6,634 nucleotides of DNA, from contig DHDG01000060.1 in assembly GCA_002399265.1 (NCBI GenBank), positions 66,291-72,924 of the forward strand. Reading direction: 5' to 3'. Each line of letters opens with the position of its first letter. Position 1 is the first letter of the stretch. The notes below the pieces were generated by a model that was not told the DNA's origin, did no database searches, and saw only the letters and a list, made by a program, of their open reading frames with translations. This document shows positions 1 to 6,121 of this stretch, in pieces. The position numbers and the translations under genes are program-made. The DNA comes from Firmicutes bacterium UBA4882 (GTDB lineage: Bacteria; Bacillota; UBA4882).

Positions 1-4
1 TGAG

Positions 5-56
5 ACACAAGGGGACGGTTCTTCTGTGCTGACACAGAAGAACCGTCCCCTTGTGT
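5..56. repeat. Perfect 24-bp inverted repeat, REP-like palindrome
   Basis: The arms at 5-28 and 33-56 are exact reverse complements around a 4-base loop (CTGA). The core is a GGGGACGGTTCTTCTGTG-type sequence. From memory, palindromes with this core are dispersed in many copies in clostridial and other genomes, often near REP-associated tyrosine (Y1) transposases; that is recalled, not tested here. As RNA it would form a very stable hairpin on either strand. There is no T-run directly after it, so it is not a standard intrinsic terminator, although it could still shield the operon from upstream transcription. No transposase is visible in the window. The element may extend past the window edge. 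Confidence 0.85.
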
Positions 57-65
57 TATCTTAGC

Positions 66-79
66 CCCCTTGTGTCATC
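66..79. repeat. Truncated extra copy of the palindrome arm
   Basis: These 14 bases match 47-60 at 13 positions, in direct orientation and offset by 19 bases, so this is a partial third copy of the right arm. Bases 66-76 are also the reverse complement of 4-14, so the left arm could pair with either copy. This fits a decayed or composite palindromic element. Confidence 0.7.
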
Positions 80-102
80 CAGCCAAAGAATTTGAATTTA
101 TC

Positions 103-130
103 TTTTCAATCAAACATATGCATAGATAAT
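103..130 (+). promoter_or_regulatory. Candidate sigma-A-type promoter for the operon
   Basis: A GATAAT box at 125-130 matches five of six bases of the -10 consensus. TTTTCA at 103-108 matches four of six of the -35 consensus, with a 16-base spacer. The stretch from 81 to 140 is clearly more AT-rich than the genes around it. Transcription would begin near 137, which would exclude the TTG at 140 as the first start codon and leave a short leader before the ATG at 161. This is consensus matching by eye only. Confidence 0.35.
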
Positions 131-160
131 AAATAGCACTTGGGATTGGACGTAATTACC

Positions 161-1012
161 ATGCTCAATAAAGCGTTTAAATGGCTGCTAATCTCGTCAT
201 GCGCACTACTACTGTGCAGCGTCTTTATTATATATGTTATTGAAAGCATCGACGCCATTCTATCTGAACAGGCTGAGGGTTCAGAACACGCCGAGCGCGA
301 AAGCAAATCAGCCCAGGCCAAAACCGCGCCTGAATCGCAGCCTGACAGGCCGGTATCAACCGATCGCCACGATGTTGCCGTTGCCGGGATTCCCGAGAAT
401 TCACCATGGCGAGTCATTGAACTCAGCGAGAGCCATGACAACCAGCTGCAGTATTACAGCCCACACAATGTGAATTTTGACGACGGGCACGTTGCGATAA
501 CTACCCACGAAGAATTAATAGGCAATAAGCGCTATACCTCAGGAATGGTGGAAAGCAAACACGCCTACCTTTACGGCAAATTTTCCTTTGTCATCGGTGT
601 CTCGGAGGGAAAAGGGCTCTTCCCCGCGATCTGGCTCATGCCTGCGGAGAATAAAGCCCTGCCCGAAATCGACATCTTCGAAATGATCGGCAGCGCACCC
701 GACGAGTTCTATGGAGTGGTGCACTATATGGACGGCTCCGCCCAAGCGCGGGATTTCTTCAAAACAAAAGTAGCCAGAAAAGATACTTATCTGATCGAGT
801 TTGAGTGGACGCGAGAAAGTTTGCGTTGGTTTATAGACGGAGAGTGTAAGTTTGAAACCTCCAAATGCGTTCCGGATGAGCCGATGTATTTGATCGTCAA
901 TCAAGCAGTAGGCGGTCAATGGCCGGGCGTACCGGACGAGAACACCTTATTTCCCGCCACTTTCATTTTAAAGTCATGGGCCGTAGAGCCTGAATGGAGC
1001 CAACCGCGATGA
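161..1012 (+). CDS. Membrane-anchored GH16 beta-glucanase (laminarinase-like)
   Basis: A 283-residue glycoside hydrolase family 16 protein, expected to cut internal beta-1,3 or mixed beta-1,3/1,4 glucan bonds outside the membrane. Residues 8-27 form one hydrophobic anchor; 35-75 are a charged, A/S/E/P-rich linker; the jelly-roll domain fills about 80-278. The active site EIDIFE has E169 as nucleophile, D171 and E174 as acid/base. This ExDxxE spacing is the laminarinase type, not the ExDxE type of Bacillus lichenases. Other family marks are YTSGMV (125-130), FPAIWLMP (154-161) and NQAVGGQWPG (247-256). The frame opens at a TTG at 140, but the ATG at 161 is preferred: TTGGA lies 10 bases upstream and the anchor follows at once. 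The stop overlaps the next start (ATGA), so the two are probably translationally coupled. It likely trims or releases the polymer made by the next gene. The family is certain; the substrate is inferred. Confidence 0.9.
   Translation: MLNKAFKWLLISSCALLLCSVFIIYVIESIDAILSEQAEGSEHAERESKSAQAKTAPESQPDRPVSTDRHDVAVAGIPENSPWRVIELSESHDNQLQYYSPHNVNFDDGHVAITTHEELIGNKRYTSGMVESKHAYLYGKFSFVIGVSEGKGLFPAIWLMPAENKALPEIDIFEMIGSAPDEFYGVVHYMDGSAQARDFFKTKVARKDTYLIEFEWTRESLRWFIDGECKFETSKCVPDEPMYLIVNQAVGGQWPGVPDENTLFPATFILKSWAVEPEWSQPR
996..999 (+). promoter_or_regulatory. Ribosome site deciding the glycosyltransferase start
   Basis: GGAG at 996-999 lies 9 bases before the ATG at 1009. It favours that start over the in-frame ATG at 994, which overlaps this site and has only a weak purine run of its own. 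The chosen start gives the 4-base ATGA overlap with the GH16 stop. Confidence 0.6.
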
Positions 1013-2373
1013 TTATCGGCATTGTCGCAGTTTTTACGTTCTTGAGCACATTCTTTGCCATACTGCACTTCATCTGCTCCTTTTACTACCGCAAGGAGCC
1101 AGAGCGCGCCCCGCGAAAAACGTTGGGCTTTTCACTCATCATCCCTTGTTTTAACGAGGCGCTGATCCTTAAAAACACATTAAGCGGCGTTTTGCGGTTG
1201 GACTATGAAGACTATGAAGTCATATTCATCAACGATGGCTCCAAGGACAACACTATGTCGACTCTTTTCGAACTGTTGGAACTCGAGCCGCTGGAAATCG
1301 AGCCGTTTCCGCTGCAATGCATGCCAAACGAAACCGACCTTGGCGCAGGTTTCAGCGAGGTGTACTATTCGGCGAAATACGCGAATATATTCGTCGTGGA
1401 CAAAGTAAACAGTGGCAAGGCCGCCAGCTTGAACGCCGGCGTGTCCCTGAGCAGCAAGGAAATAATCGTCACACTCGACGGAGATAGCGTGCTCGAAAAG
1501 AACGCCCTCCGCATCATGAACCGTACTTTCCAGGACGATAACATCATCGCTTCTGGCGGCGCGATACATGCGATGCAGTATTTTCTTATGGATAACTGTA
1601 AGTCTCCACTGATTGCGCTTCAAGCGCTCGATTACATTAAGGGTTTTTACGTCTACAAACCTTCATTGACCGTGAACAATGCGCTCAATATTATTTCCGG
1701 CGCGTTTGGTGTTTTCAGAAAAAACGCCTTGATCGCAGTGGGTGGATTCAGGCATGGCCTCGGGGAAGATATCGATATTACCATACGCCTGAGTGAATAC
1801 GCACAGCTACACAAAAAAGTCATTTCCTATACAATGAACGCGATCTGCTATACCGAGTGCCCGCAGAACTGGAAGGATCTCGGTCGACAGCGCGTAAGGT
1901 GGCAAATGGCATTTTGGGACGCGTCGAAGCATAATAGGCAATTTCTTGTTAGCAATTTTTGGCATACGAGTGTCTGTTTCTTCATGCTTGCGGATGCGAC
2001 CCTTAGCGGCACTTTTGCGGTGATGACCTTCCTTGCCAACTATTTGCTGCTTTCGATACGCGTATTTTGCGGCATTTTTCCCCCGCTCTTACTTGTTTCT
2101 TCAGGACTGGCCGTGCTGTTTAATATCGCGAATTCATTGGTCGCAATCTACAGAGCCATCAGGCGCGGTCCAGATTCCTTCCGAACTGTAAACAACAACG
2201 CCCGCGGAAACAAGAGGACCAAGACGAGCCCACTGTATTTTGGCGTTTGCATAGACCTCATTGTTTTCAGTTTTCTGCGCATCGCTTTTTTTATTAAAGG
2301 CACTGTCTCATATCTGATGAAAAAAACCAGTTGGGATAAACCGAGCAGAACTAACAATACGTATACGCTGTAA
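1009..2373 (+). CDS. Processive membrane glycosyltransferase, family GT2 (polysaccharide synthase)
   Basis: A 454-residue synthase of the cellulose/hyaluronan/PNAG-synthase type. It should use a cytosolic UDP-sugar to build a beta-linked chain and pass it through its own membrane channel. One N-terminal membrane helix (about 2-24) precedes the GT-A domain: IIPCFNE (44-50), NDGS with D76, DGD (D157, D159), GED (E253, D254) and QRVRW (Q294, R297, W298). The full D,D,D,QxxRW set marks processive enzymes. The C-terminal half has several hydrophobic helices between about 315 and 440 and ends with a W-x-K-P-x-R tail, as in PgaC/NodC-like proteins. There is no PilZ domain, so direct c-di-GMP control is not indicated. 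An acidic, proline-containing segment (about 92-125) lengthens the stretch between the first Asp motif and NSGKAASLNAG. The GH16 partner suggests a beta-glucan; the deacetylase downstream suggests an acetylated sugar instead. The sugar cannot be read from the sequence. The alternative ATG at 994 adds five residues. Confidence 0.93.
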   Translation: MIIGIVAVFTFLSTFFAILHFICSFYYRKEPERAPRKTLGFSLIIPCFNEALILKNTLSGVLRLDYEDYEVIFINDGSKDNTMSTLFELLELEPLEIEPFPLQCMPNETDLGAGFSEVYYSAKYANIFVVDKVNSGKAASLNAGVSLSSKEIIVTLDGDSVLEKNALRIMNRTFQDDNIIASGGAIHAMQYFLMDNCKSPLIALQALDYIKGFYVYKPSLTVNNALNIISGAFGVFRKNALIAVGGFRHGLGEDIDITIRLSEYAQLHKKVISYTMNAICYTECPQNWKDLGRQRVRWQMAFWDASKHNRQFLVSNFWHTSVCFFMLADATLSGTFAVMTFLANYLLLSIRVFCGIFPPLLLVSSGLAVLFNIANSLVAIYRAIRRGPDSFRTVNNNARGNKRTKTSPLYFGVCIDLIVFSFLRIAFFIKGTVSYLMKKTSWDKPSRTNNTYTL

Positions 2374-2441
2374 TTCCCATTCAGATCAGAAGGAGCCCTT
2401 ATTGAGGCGTCAGAGGGAGCAATTATGGAGGCGCAAAAGAA

Positions 2442-3152
2442 ATGGAGGCAGGACAGAATCCGGGTTCCGGTGTATTCCGCCACGAAGTAAAATATCATAT
2501 CAGTGAACGCGAAGCGCACATGCTCGCACAATATTTCCGGTGCATCATGCGCACAGACAAGCACGCTGGCTCAGACGGGCAATACTGGATACGGAGCTTG
2601 TACTTCGATACACCCGGCAACCGCGACTATCACGATAAAGTTAACGGATATACCGATCGCAGAAAAATCCGCTTGCGCATCTATGATACCGCCACCGATA
2701 TAGCGATGCTCGAACATAAGAGTAAACGCGGCGCATTCGTGCATAAAGAAAGTATGCCGCTGGATAGGCAGAACGCGTCCACGCTCGTCAATGGCAATTG
2801 CGCGTTCCTCCCCTTCCTGCCACATGGCGCTGCGCATCAATTCTATGCCTGCTTCCAGCGCGAGCTTCTGCGGCCGATCCTGATCATTGATTATGAAAGA
2901 CAAGCCTTTGAGCTACCTTTTGAAAGTATTCGTATCACCATTGACAGAAGCTTGCGCGCTTCTATGGACACATCGCGCCTATTTGACAAAAACGCACCCT
3001 GCCTAAGAGTTCCGAATGAGCGAGGCTGTATTCTTGAGGTGAAATACCGCCATGCGATACCTGATTTTATTAGGAGCATTCTCTCAGAAATCGACCTAAC
3101 GGGCACTTCCATAAGCAAATACATCATCTGCCGCCAAACATTACATATTTAG
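2442..3152 (+). CDS. Stand-alone VTC-domain protein (polyphosphate polymerase-like)
   Basis: A 236-residue protein made almost entirely of one VTC domain, the tunnel-shaped fold that in yeast Vtc4 makes polyphosphate from ATP; it belongs to the CYTH/triphosphate-tunnel group. Tunnel residues are present in order: RHEVKY (R13, E15, K17), SLYFDT (52-57), KIRLR (K75, R77, R79), LEHKSK (E91, K93, K95), YER (Y151, R153), RITID (R164, D168), EVKY (E199, K201) and SKY (225-227). It has no SPX domain, signal peptide or membrane segment, so it should be cytosolic. GGAGG at 2427-2431 lies 10 bases before the ATG. The 68-base gap from the synthase gene carries two more Shine-Dalgarno-like runs (2389-2395, 2413-2419) but no terminator. 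The next gene, DUF4956, is its usual neighbour. It may make polyphosphate, or bind or cut a triphosphate. The domain is certain; the reaction in bacteria is not. Confidence 0.9.
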   Translation: MEAGQNPGSGVFRHEVKYHISEREAHMLAQYFRCIMRTDKHAGSDGQYWIRSLYFDTPGNRDYHDKVNGYTDRRKIRLRIYDTATDIAMLEHKSKRGAFVHKESMPLDRQNASTLVNGNCAFLPFLPHGAAHQFYACFQRELLRPILIIDYERQAFELPFESIRITIDRSLRASMDTSRLFDKNAPCLRVPNERGCILEVKYRHAIPDFIRSILSEIDLTGTSISKYIICRQTLHI

Positions 3153-3190
3153 GCGCAAGCACATCCTCTGCGCCAAACATGGCACATTTG
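3121..3190 (+). repeat. Imperfect tandem repeat across the VTC gene end
   Basis: About 30 bases at 3121-3150, the last codons of the VTC gene, recur at 3161-3190 in the gap with one single-base indel and four mismatches (period about 40 bases). Both copies contain CGCCAAACAT. The second copy is non-coding and runs into the ribosome site of the next gene (GGAGG, 3191-3195). GGCGCA (3152-3157) and TGCGCC (3169-3174) could also form a 6-bp hairpin with an 11-base loop. There is no T-run, so it is not a terminator. Confidence 0.65.
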
Positions 3191-3203
3191 GGAGGAATAC
3201 AAG

Positions 3204-3878
3204 ATGAACGATCTGGATCTCTTCCGTTATCTTGTTGACGGTACGAGCGCATATACCCTCGAGACCATCGCGTTCAATATGGCCATCACCACGCTTCTGG
3301 GCCTTTTTATCTTTTTCGTGTACAAAAAGACCTTTACCGGGGTGCTGTACTCGTTAAGCTTTAATGTCTCCATTGTAGTCATCACGATGACCACCGCCAT
3401 GGTAATTATGCTGATCGGCAGCAACCTGGCCATCTCGCTCGGAATGGTCGGCGCGCTATCCATTGTGCGTTTCCGTAGTGCCATCAAGGAACCACGCGAC
3501 CTCGCTTTTCTATTTTGGGCGATCAGCGCAGGACTCTCTGCCGGAACTGGCGCTTTTTTGATTGCCGGCGTGTGCAGCGTGTTTATCGCCGCTTTTATCT
3601 TCGTGTTTGGCAAGTCGGTCTATTCGGATTGCTGTTACCTCTTAGTGCTTAAAGGCAACCGGATACAACAGCAAGACGCCGAGAAAGCCCTCAAGGGATT
3701 TGGCATCAAATACAAGCTTCGCATGCAGAATAGCAGCTTCGATTGCATGGAGATGACCTACGAGGTTTATTTGAAGAAGCAACGTCCCTATGTTATCGTG
3801 GAGCACTTCTCGGAGAATAGCGAATTGGGCATTACCGAAGTGAACCTCGTTTCCTTCTCCGGTGAGGTGACCGGCTAA
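3204..3878 (+). CDS. DUF4956 family membrane protein
   Basis: A 224-residue integral membrane protein matching DUF4956, a family without an established function that is often encoded beside VTC-domain genes. Membrane segments lie at about 19-40, 46-72 and 99-136. Between them is the family signature, SLGMVGALSIVRFR at 78-91 followed by KEPRD at 95-99, a glycine-rich stretch with conserved charges (R89, R91, K95, R98, D99) that looks like a re-entrant or lined-pore segment. Residues about 140-224 form a soluble tail with alternating strand and helix patterns that could be a ferredoxin/ACT-like fold, probably cytosolic. GGAGG at 3191-3195 lies 8 bases before the ATG, so the start is firm. It sits between a cytosolic VTC enzyme and an exported CotH protein, so a role in linking or transporting across the membrane is a fair guess, but only a guess. 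No catalytic motif is recognised. Confidence 0.88.
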   Translation: MNDLDLFRYLVDGTSAYTLETIAFNMAITTLLGLFIFFVYKKTFTGVLYSLSFNVSIVVITMTTAMVIMLIGSNLAISLGMVGALSIVRFRSAIKEPRDLAFLFWAISAGLSAGTGAFLIAGVCSVFIAAFIFVFGKSVYSDCCYLLVLKGNRIQQQDAEKALKGFGIKYKLRMQNSSFDCMEMTYEVYLKKQRPYVIVEHFSENSELGITEVNLVSFSGEVTG

Positions 3879-3879
3879 A

Positions 3880-3889
3880 GGGGGGGTGA
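3880..3889 (+). promoter_or_regulatory. G-rich ribosome site before the CotH-like gene
   Basis: Seven consecutive G (3880-3886) run into GGTGA (3885-3889), 7 bases before the ATG at 3897. The start is well supported. Homopolymeric G in a ribosome site can slip in replication, and a changed length would alter spacing only slightly. Confidence 0.6.
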
Positions 3890-3896
3890 CGCGCTG

Positions 3897-6104
3897 ATGA
3901 GGGAGCGACTGAAGCGCATACTGTTTGCGTTGTGCTGTATAGGAATTGCCATGTGCATAGGCAAGGACAACATTTTTTTGGCCATGCAATTTGCCAGGCA
4001 GCCACTACCGCGGCCGCCCACGCATTATGATATTGTGATCAATGAGATCATGCCATTCAATAAGGGTTTGATCCAGGCAGATGATGGCGGTTTTTTCGGA
4101 TTTATCGAGCTGTATAATGACTCGGAAACGCCCGTAAATCTTAAAGGATTTGGTTTATCTGATGACGCCCAAAAACCCTTTCGGTGGGTTTTTCCGGAAA
4201 TGCTATTGGCACCGCACAGTCACATTACGATTTGGACATCCGGTAAGGATAGACAGATCGATGAAAAGAGTGCCCACGCCAATTTCGAGCTTAACGCCGA
4301 CGACAACGTGGTAGTGTTAACCTCGCCCACCCGGGCGTGGCATACAGCTCTGCTTTTTGAGCACATGTACGACAACATATCATATGGACGACTACCGGAC
4401 GGTAGCGACGCGCTCTATTGGTTTGATGGCTGCACCGCCGGTGGCAGAAACAATAAAGAACCATTGAAGGAAGCGCAGCACAGGCGACGGCTTGGGGTGC
4501 CAATCTTTAGCCTGCCTGCCGGATTTTATGAGAAAAATGTAGTCATAGAGTTTTCCTGTGAGGACGGCGCGCAAATTCGTTACACGCTCGATGGATCAGA
4601 GCCACAAAAGGATTCTGCGCAGATCGTGGGCCCTTTGCTTCTAAAAGAGCGTGCTGAACCTTATGTCGTCCGCGCCCGTACCTTCAAATTTGGCTCTCCC
4701 AGCAGCGCTGTCGTTACCAATACCTATTTTGTGGAGGAAGGTATCAAAGATCAATATGGCATACCGGTGATCTCTCTTACTACCGACCCCGCCAATCTCT
4801 ATGATTACGAAACCGGAATATACATCCCCGGAAAAGTACGCGATGATTGGCTTGCGGCGCACCGCACAGCATCCGAGACTTCGGAGACATCTGCGGCAGA
4901 AGAAGCTTCTTTGGGGTTAGGAATACCCGCTAACTACAATCAGAAAGGCAAACTTTGGGAAAGGCCCGCTCATTTCGAGCTCTTTGATCCCGATGGAAAG
5001 CTCTATCTATCTCAGGGCATTGGCATCCGCACCCACGGCGGCTATTCGCTCGACCAGCCCAACAAGAGTCTGCGCCTTTTGGCGGACAGCGCTTATGATG
5101 CCGGGGCGGTTGCTGGAACGACCCGGGATATCTTCGCGTATGACTTCTTTGCCGAGGGCGCAGATACATATTTGCCATTAAGCGGCGTGATCCTCAGAAA
5201 CTCAGCTACCGATGCCAAATACTCCCTGTTTCGTGACGCCTTTATTCAAAGCCTTGCCGATCCTGAAAGACTCGATCTTCAGGCCTCCCGCCCCTGTATT
5301 GCTTTTATTAACGGCGAGTATTTCGGCATCTACAACATCCGTCCGCTGTATAGTGCGGACTATATCGCGCGCAAATACGGTTTTGCATCCGAAGACGTCG
5401 TGATCATCAAAAATCCAACCGGTGGCATCGGTGACGAGATACAGGAAGGCTTTGCCGGAGACGAATTTCCATATAGCAAGCTGTTCAACTTTATCAAGAG
5501 TACAGATATGAGGAAGCCTGAGAATTACGCCTATGTAAAAACACAGATTGATATCGACAATTACATCGAATACAACATTTTGGAGATCTATTGTGGAAAC
5601 AGCGACTGGCTCGCAAATAATGTGCGTATCTGGAGGAAGCGCACGCCGGCATACGAACCGCAAGCCCCTTACGGTCAGGACGGCCGCTGGCGGTGGCTGG
5701 TGTATGATCTGGATAGGGGATTGGGCATGTTTTATAAAAGCTATGAGGAAAACTCGCTGGCAAACGCCACCGCAGTCGGGAGTGAACTGTGGTACAACAA
5801 GGATGAGTTTACTGTCATGTTAAGAGCTTTGCTGACCAATGAGGAGTTTAAGTCCCAGTTTATAACGCGGTTTGTCGACCTTTTGAATACCTCCTATAGC
5901 GCAGAAACTGTTCAAGCGCAACTGGACGCCCTGCTTGCGATATACCTGCCCTATGTGCCGCAGCATCTGCTGCGATGGAACCTGCACCGCGGGAGTATGG
6001 AGAGATACCTGGCGGAAATCGAACGCATGCGGACATACGCCAAGAATCGTCCCGATGCTGTGCGCGGTCATCTAAAGGATTATTTCGGGCTCACCTCACC
6101 TTAG
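3897..6104 (+). CDS. Secreted CotH-family protein with lamin-tail and chitobiase-like domains
   Basis: A 735-residue exported protein. Residues 1-30 form a short basic N-terminus and a hydrophobic segment (signal peptide or anchor; no lipobox, since the residue before C20 is M). A lamin-tail (LTD) beta-sandwich spans about 44-165, opening with INEIMPFN (48-55). A CHB_HEX_C-like domain spans about 202-278 with YTLDGSEP (229-236). The CotH kinase-fold domain spans about 289-705: GIRTHGG (376-382), RNSATDAKYSLFRDAF (434-449), NGEYFGIYNIR (472-482), GNSDWLANNVRIW (567-579) and the metal-site-like YDLDRGLG (603-610; D604, D606). Spore CotH phosphorylates serines of coat proteins CotB and CotG; most non-spore relatives have no known target. 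A serine/threonine/glutamate-rich insert lies at 325-338. The LTD and CHB domains suggest binding to surface or carbohydrate. It starts 18 bases after the DUF4956 gene. The domain reading is firm; kinase activity and target are inferred. Confidence 0.92.
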   Translation: MRERLKRILFALCCIGIAMCIGKDNIFLAMQFARQPLPRPPTHYDIVINEIMPFNKGLIQADDGGFFGFIELYNDSETPVNLKGFGLSDDAQKPFRWVFPEMLLAPHSHITIWTSGKDRQIDEKSAHANFELNADDNVVVLTSPTRAWHTALLFEHMYDNISYGRLPDGSDALYWFDGCTAGGRNNKEPLKEAQHRRRLGVPIFSLPAGFYEKNVVIEFSCEDGAQIRYTLDGSEPQKDSAQIVGPLLLKERAEPYVVRARTFKFGSPSSAVVTNTYFVEEGIKDQYGIPVISLTTDPANLYDYETGIYIPGKVRDDWLAAHRTASETSETSAAEEASLGLGIPANYNQKGKLWERPAHFELFDPDGKLYLSQGIGIRTHGGYSLDQPNKSLRLLADSAYDAGAVAGTTRDIFAYDFFAEGADTYLPLSGVILRNSATDAKYSLFRDAFIQSLADPERLDLQASRPCIAFINGEYFGIYNIRPLYSADYIARKYGFASEDVVIIKNPTGGIGDEIQEGFAGDEFPYSKLFNFIKSTDMRKPENYAYVKTQIDIDNYIEYNILEIYCGNSDWLANNVRIWRKRTPAYEPQAPYGQDGRWRWLVYDLDRGLGMFYKSYEENSLANATAVGSELWYNKDEFTVMLRALLTNEEFKSQFITRFVDLLNTSYSAETVQAQLDALLAIYLPYVPQHLLRWNLHRGSMERYLAEIERMRTYAKNRPDAVRGHLKDYFGLTSP

Positions 6105-6105
6105 G

Positions 6106-6110
6106 GAAGG
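6106..6110 (+). promoter_or_regulatory. Ribosome site supporting a TTG start
   Basis: GAAGG at 6106-6110, inside the purine-rich run 6103-6114 just after the CotH-gene stop, lies 11 bases before the TTG at 6122. No in-frame ATG occurs until codon 19 (6176), which would cut away most of the hydrophobic N-terminus, so TTG is the better start. Confidence 0.55.
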
Positions 6111-6121
6111 GCGGTCACGTT

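Noticed and set aside
5..56. Inverted repeat as a CRISPR unit or as a standard intrinsic terminator
   Set aside because: There are no regularly spaced repeats with unique spacers, and no T-run follows the stem. A dispersed REP-like palindrome fits better.
140..160. TTG start for the GH16 gene, adding seven residues
   Set aside because: No ribosome site precedes it and it would lie within a few bases of the predicted transcript start. The ATG at 161 leads straight into the membrane anchor.
994..1008. ATG at 994 as the glycosyltransferase start
   Set aside because: The ATG at 1009 has GGAG at a good distance and forms the classic ATGA overlap. The extra residues (MEPTA) add nothing recognisable, though this start cannot be fully excluded.
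1180..1623. Long reverse-strand frames, such as this one and 5202-5663
   Set aside because: They lie wholly inside strongly supported + strand genes with conserved motifs, lack ribosome sites and have no recognisable domains.
2402..2506. Small 34-codon frame from a TTG preceded by AAGGAGC (2389-2395)
   Set aside because: It overlaps the VTC gene in another frame and encodes an arginine-rich sequence with no recognisable feature. The ribosome-like site is probably chance or an extra landing site.
3152..3174. Hairpin GGCGCA/TGCGCC as a terminator between the VTC and DUF4956 genes
   Set aside because: The stem is only 6 bp with an 11-base loop and no T-run follows. The genes read as one operon.
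3897..3960. Lipoprotein signal in the CotH-like protein
   Set aside because: The cysteines at residues 13, 14 and 20 are not preceded by a lipobox; the residue before C20 is methionine.
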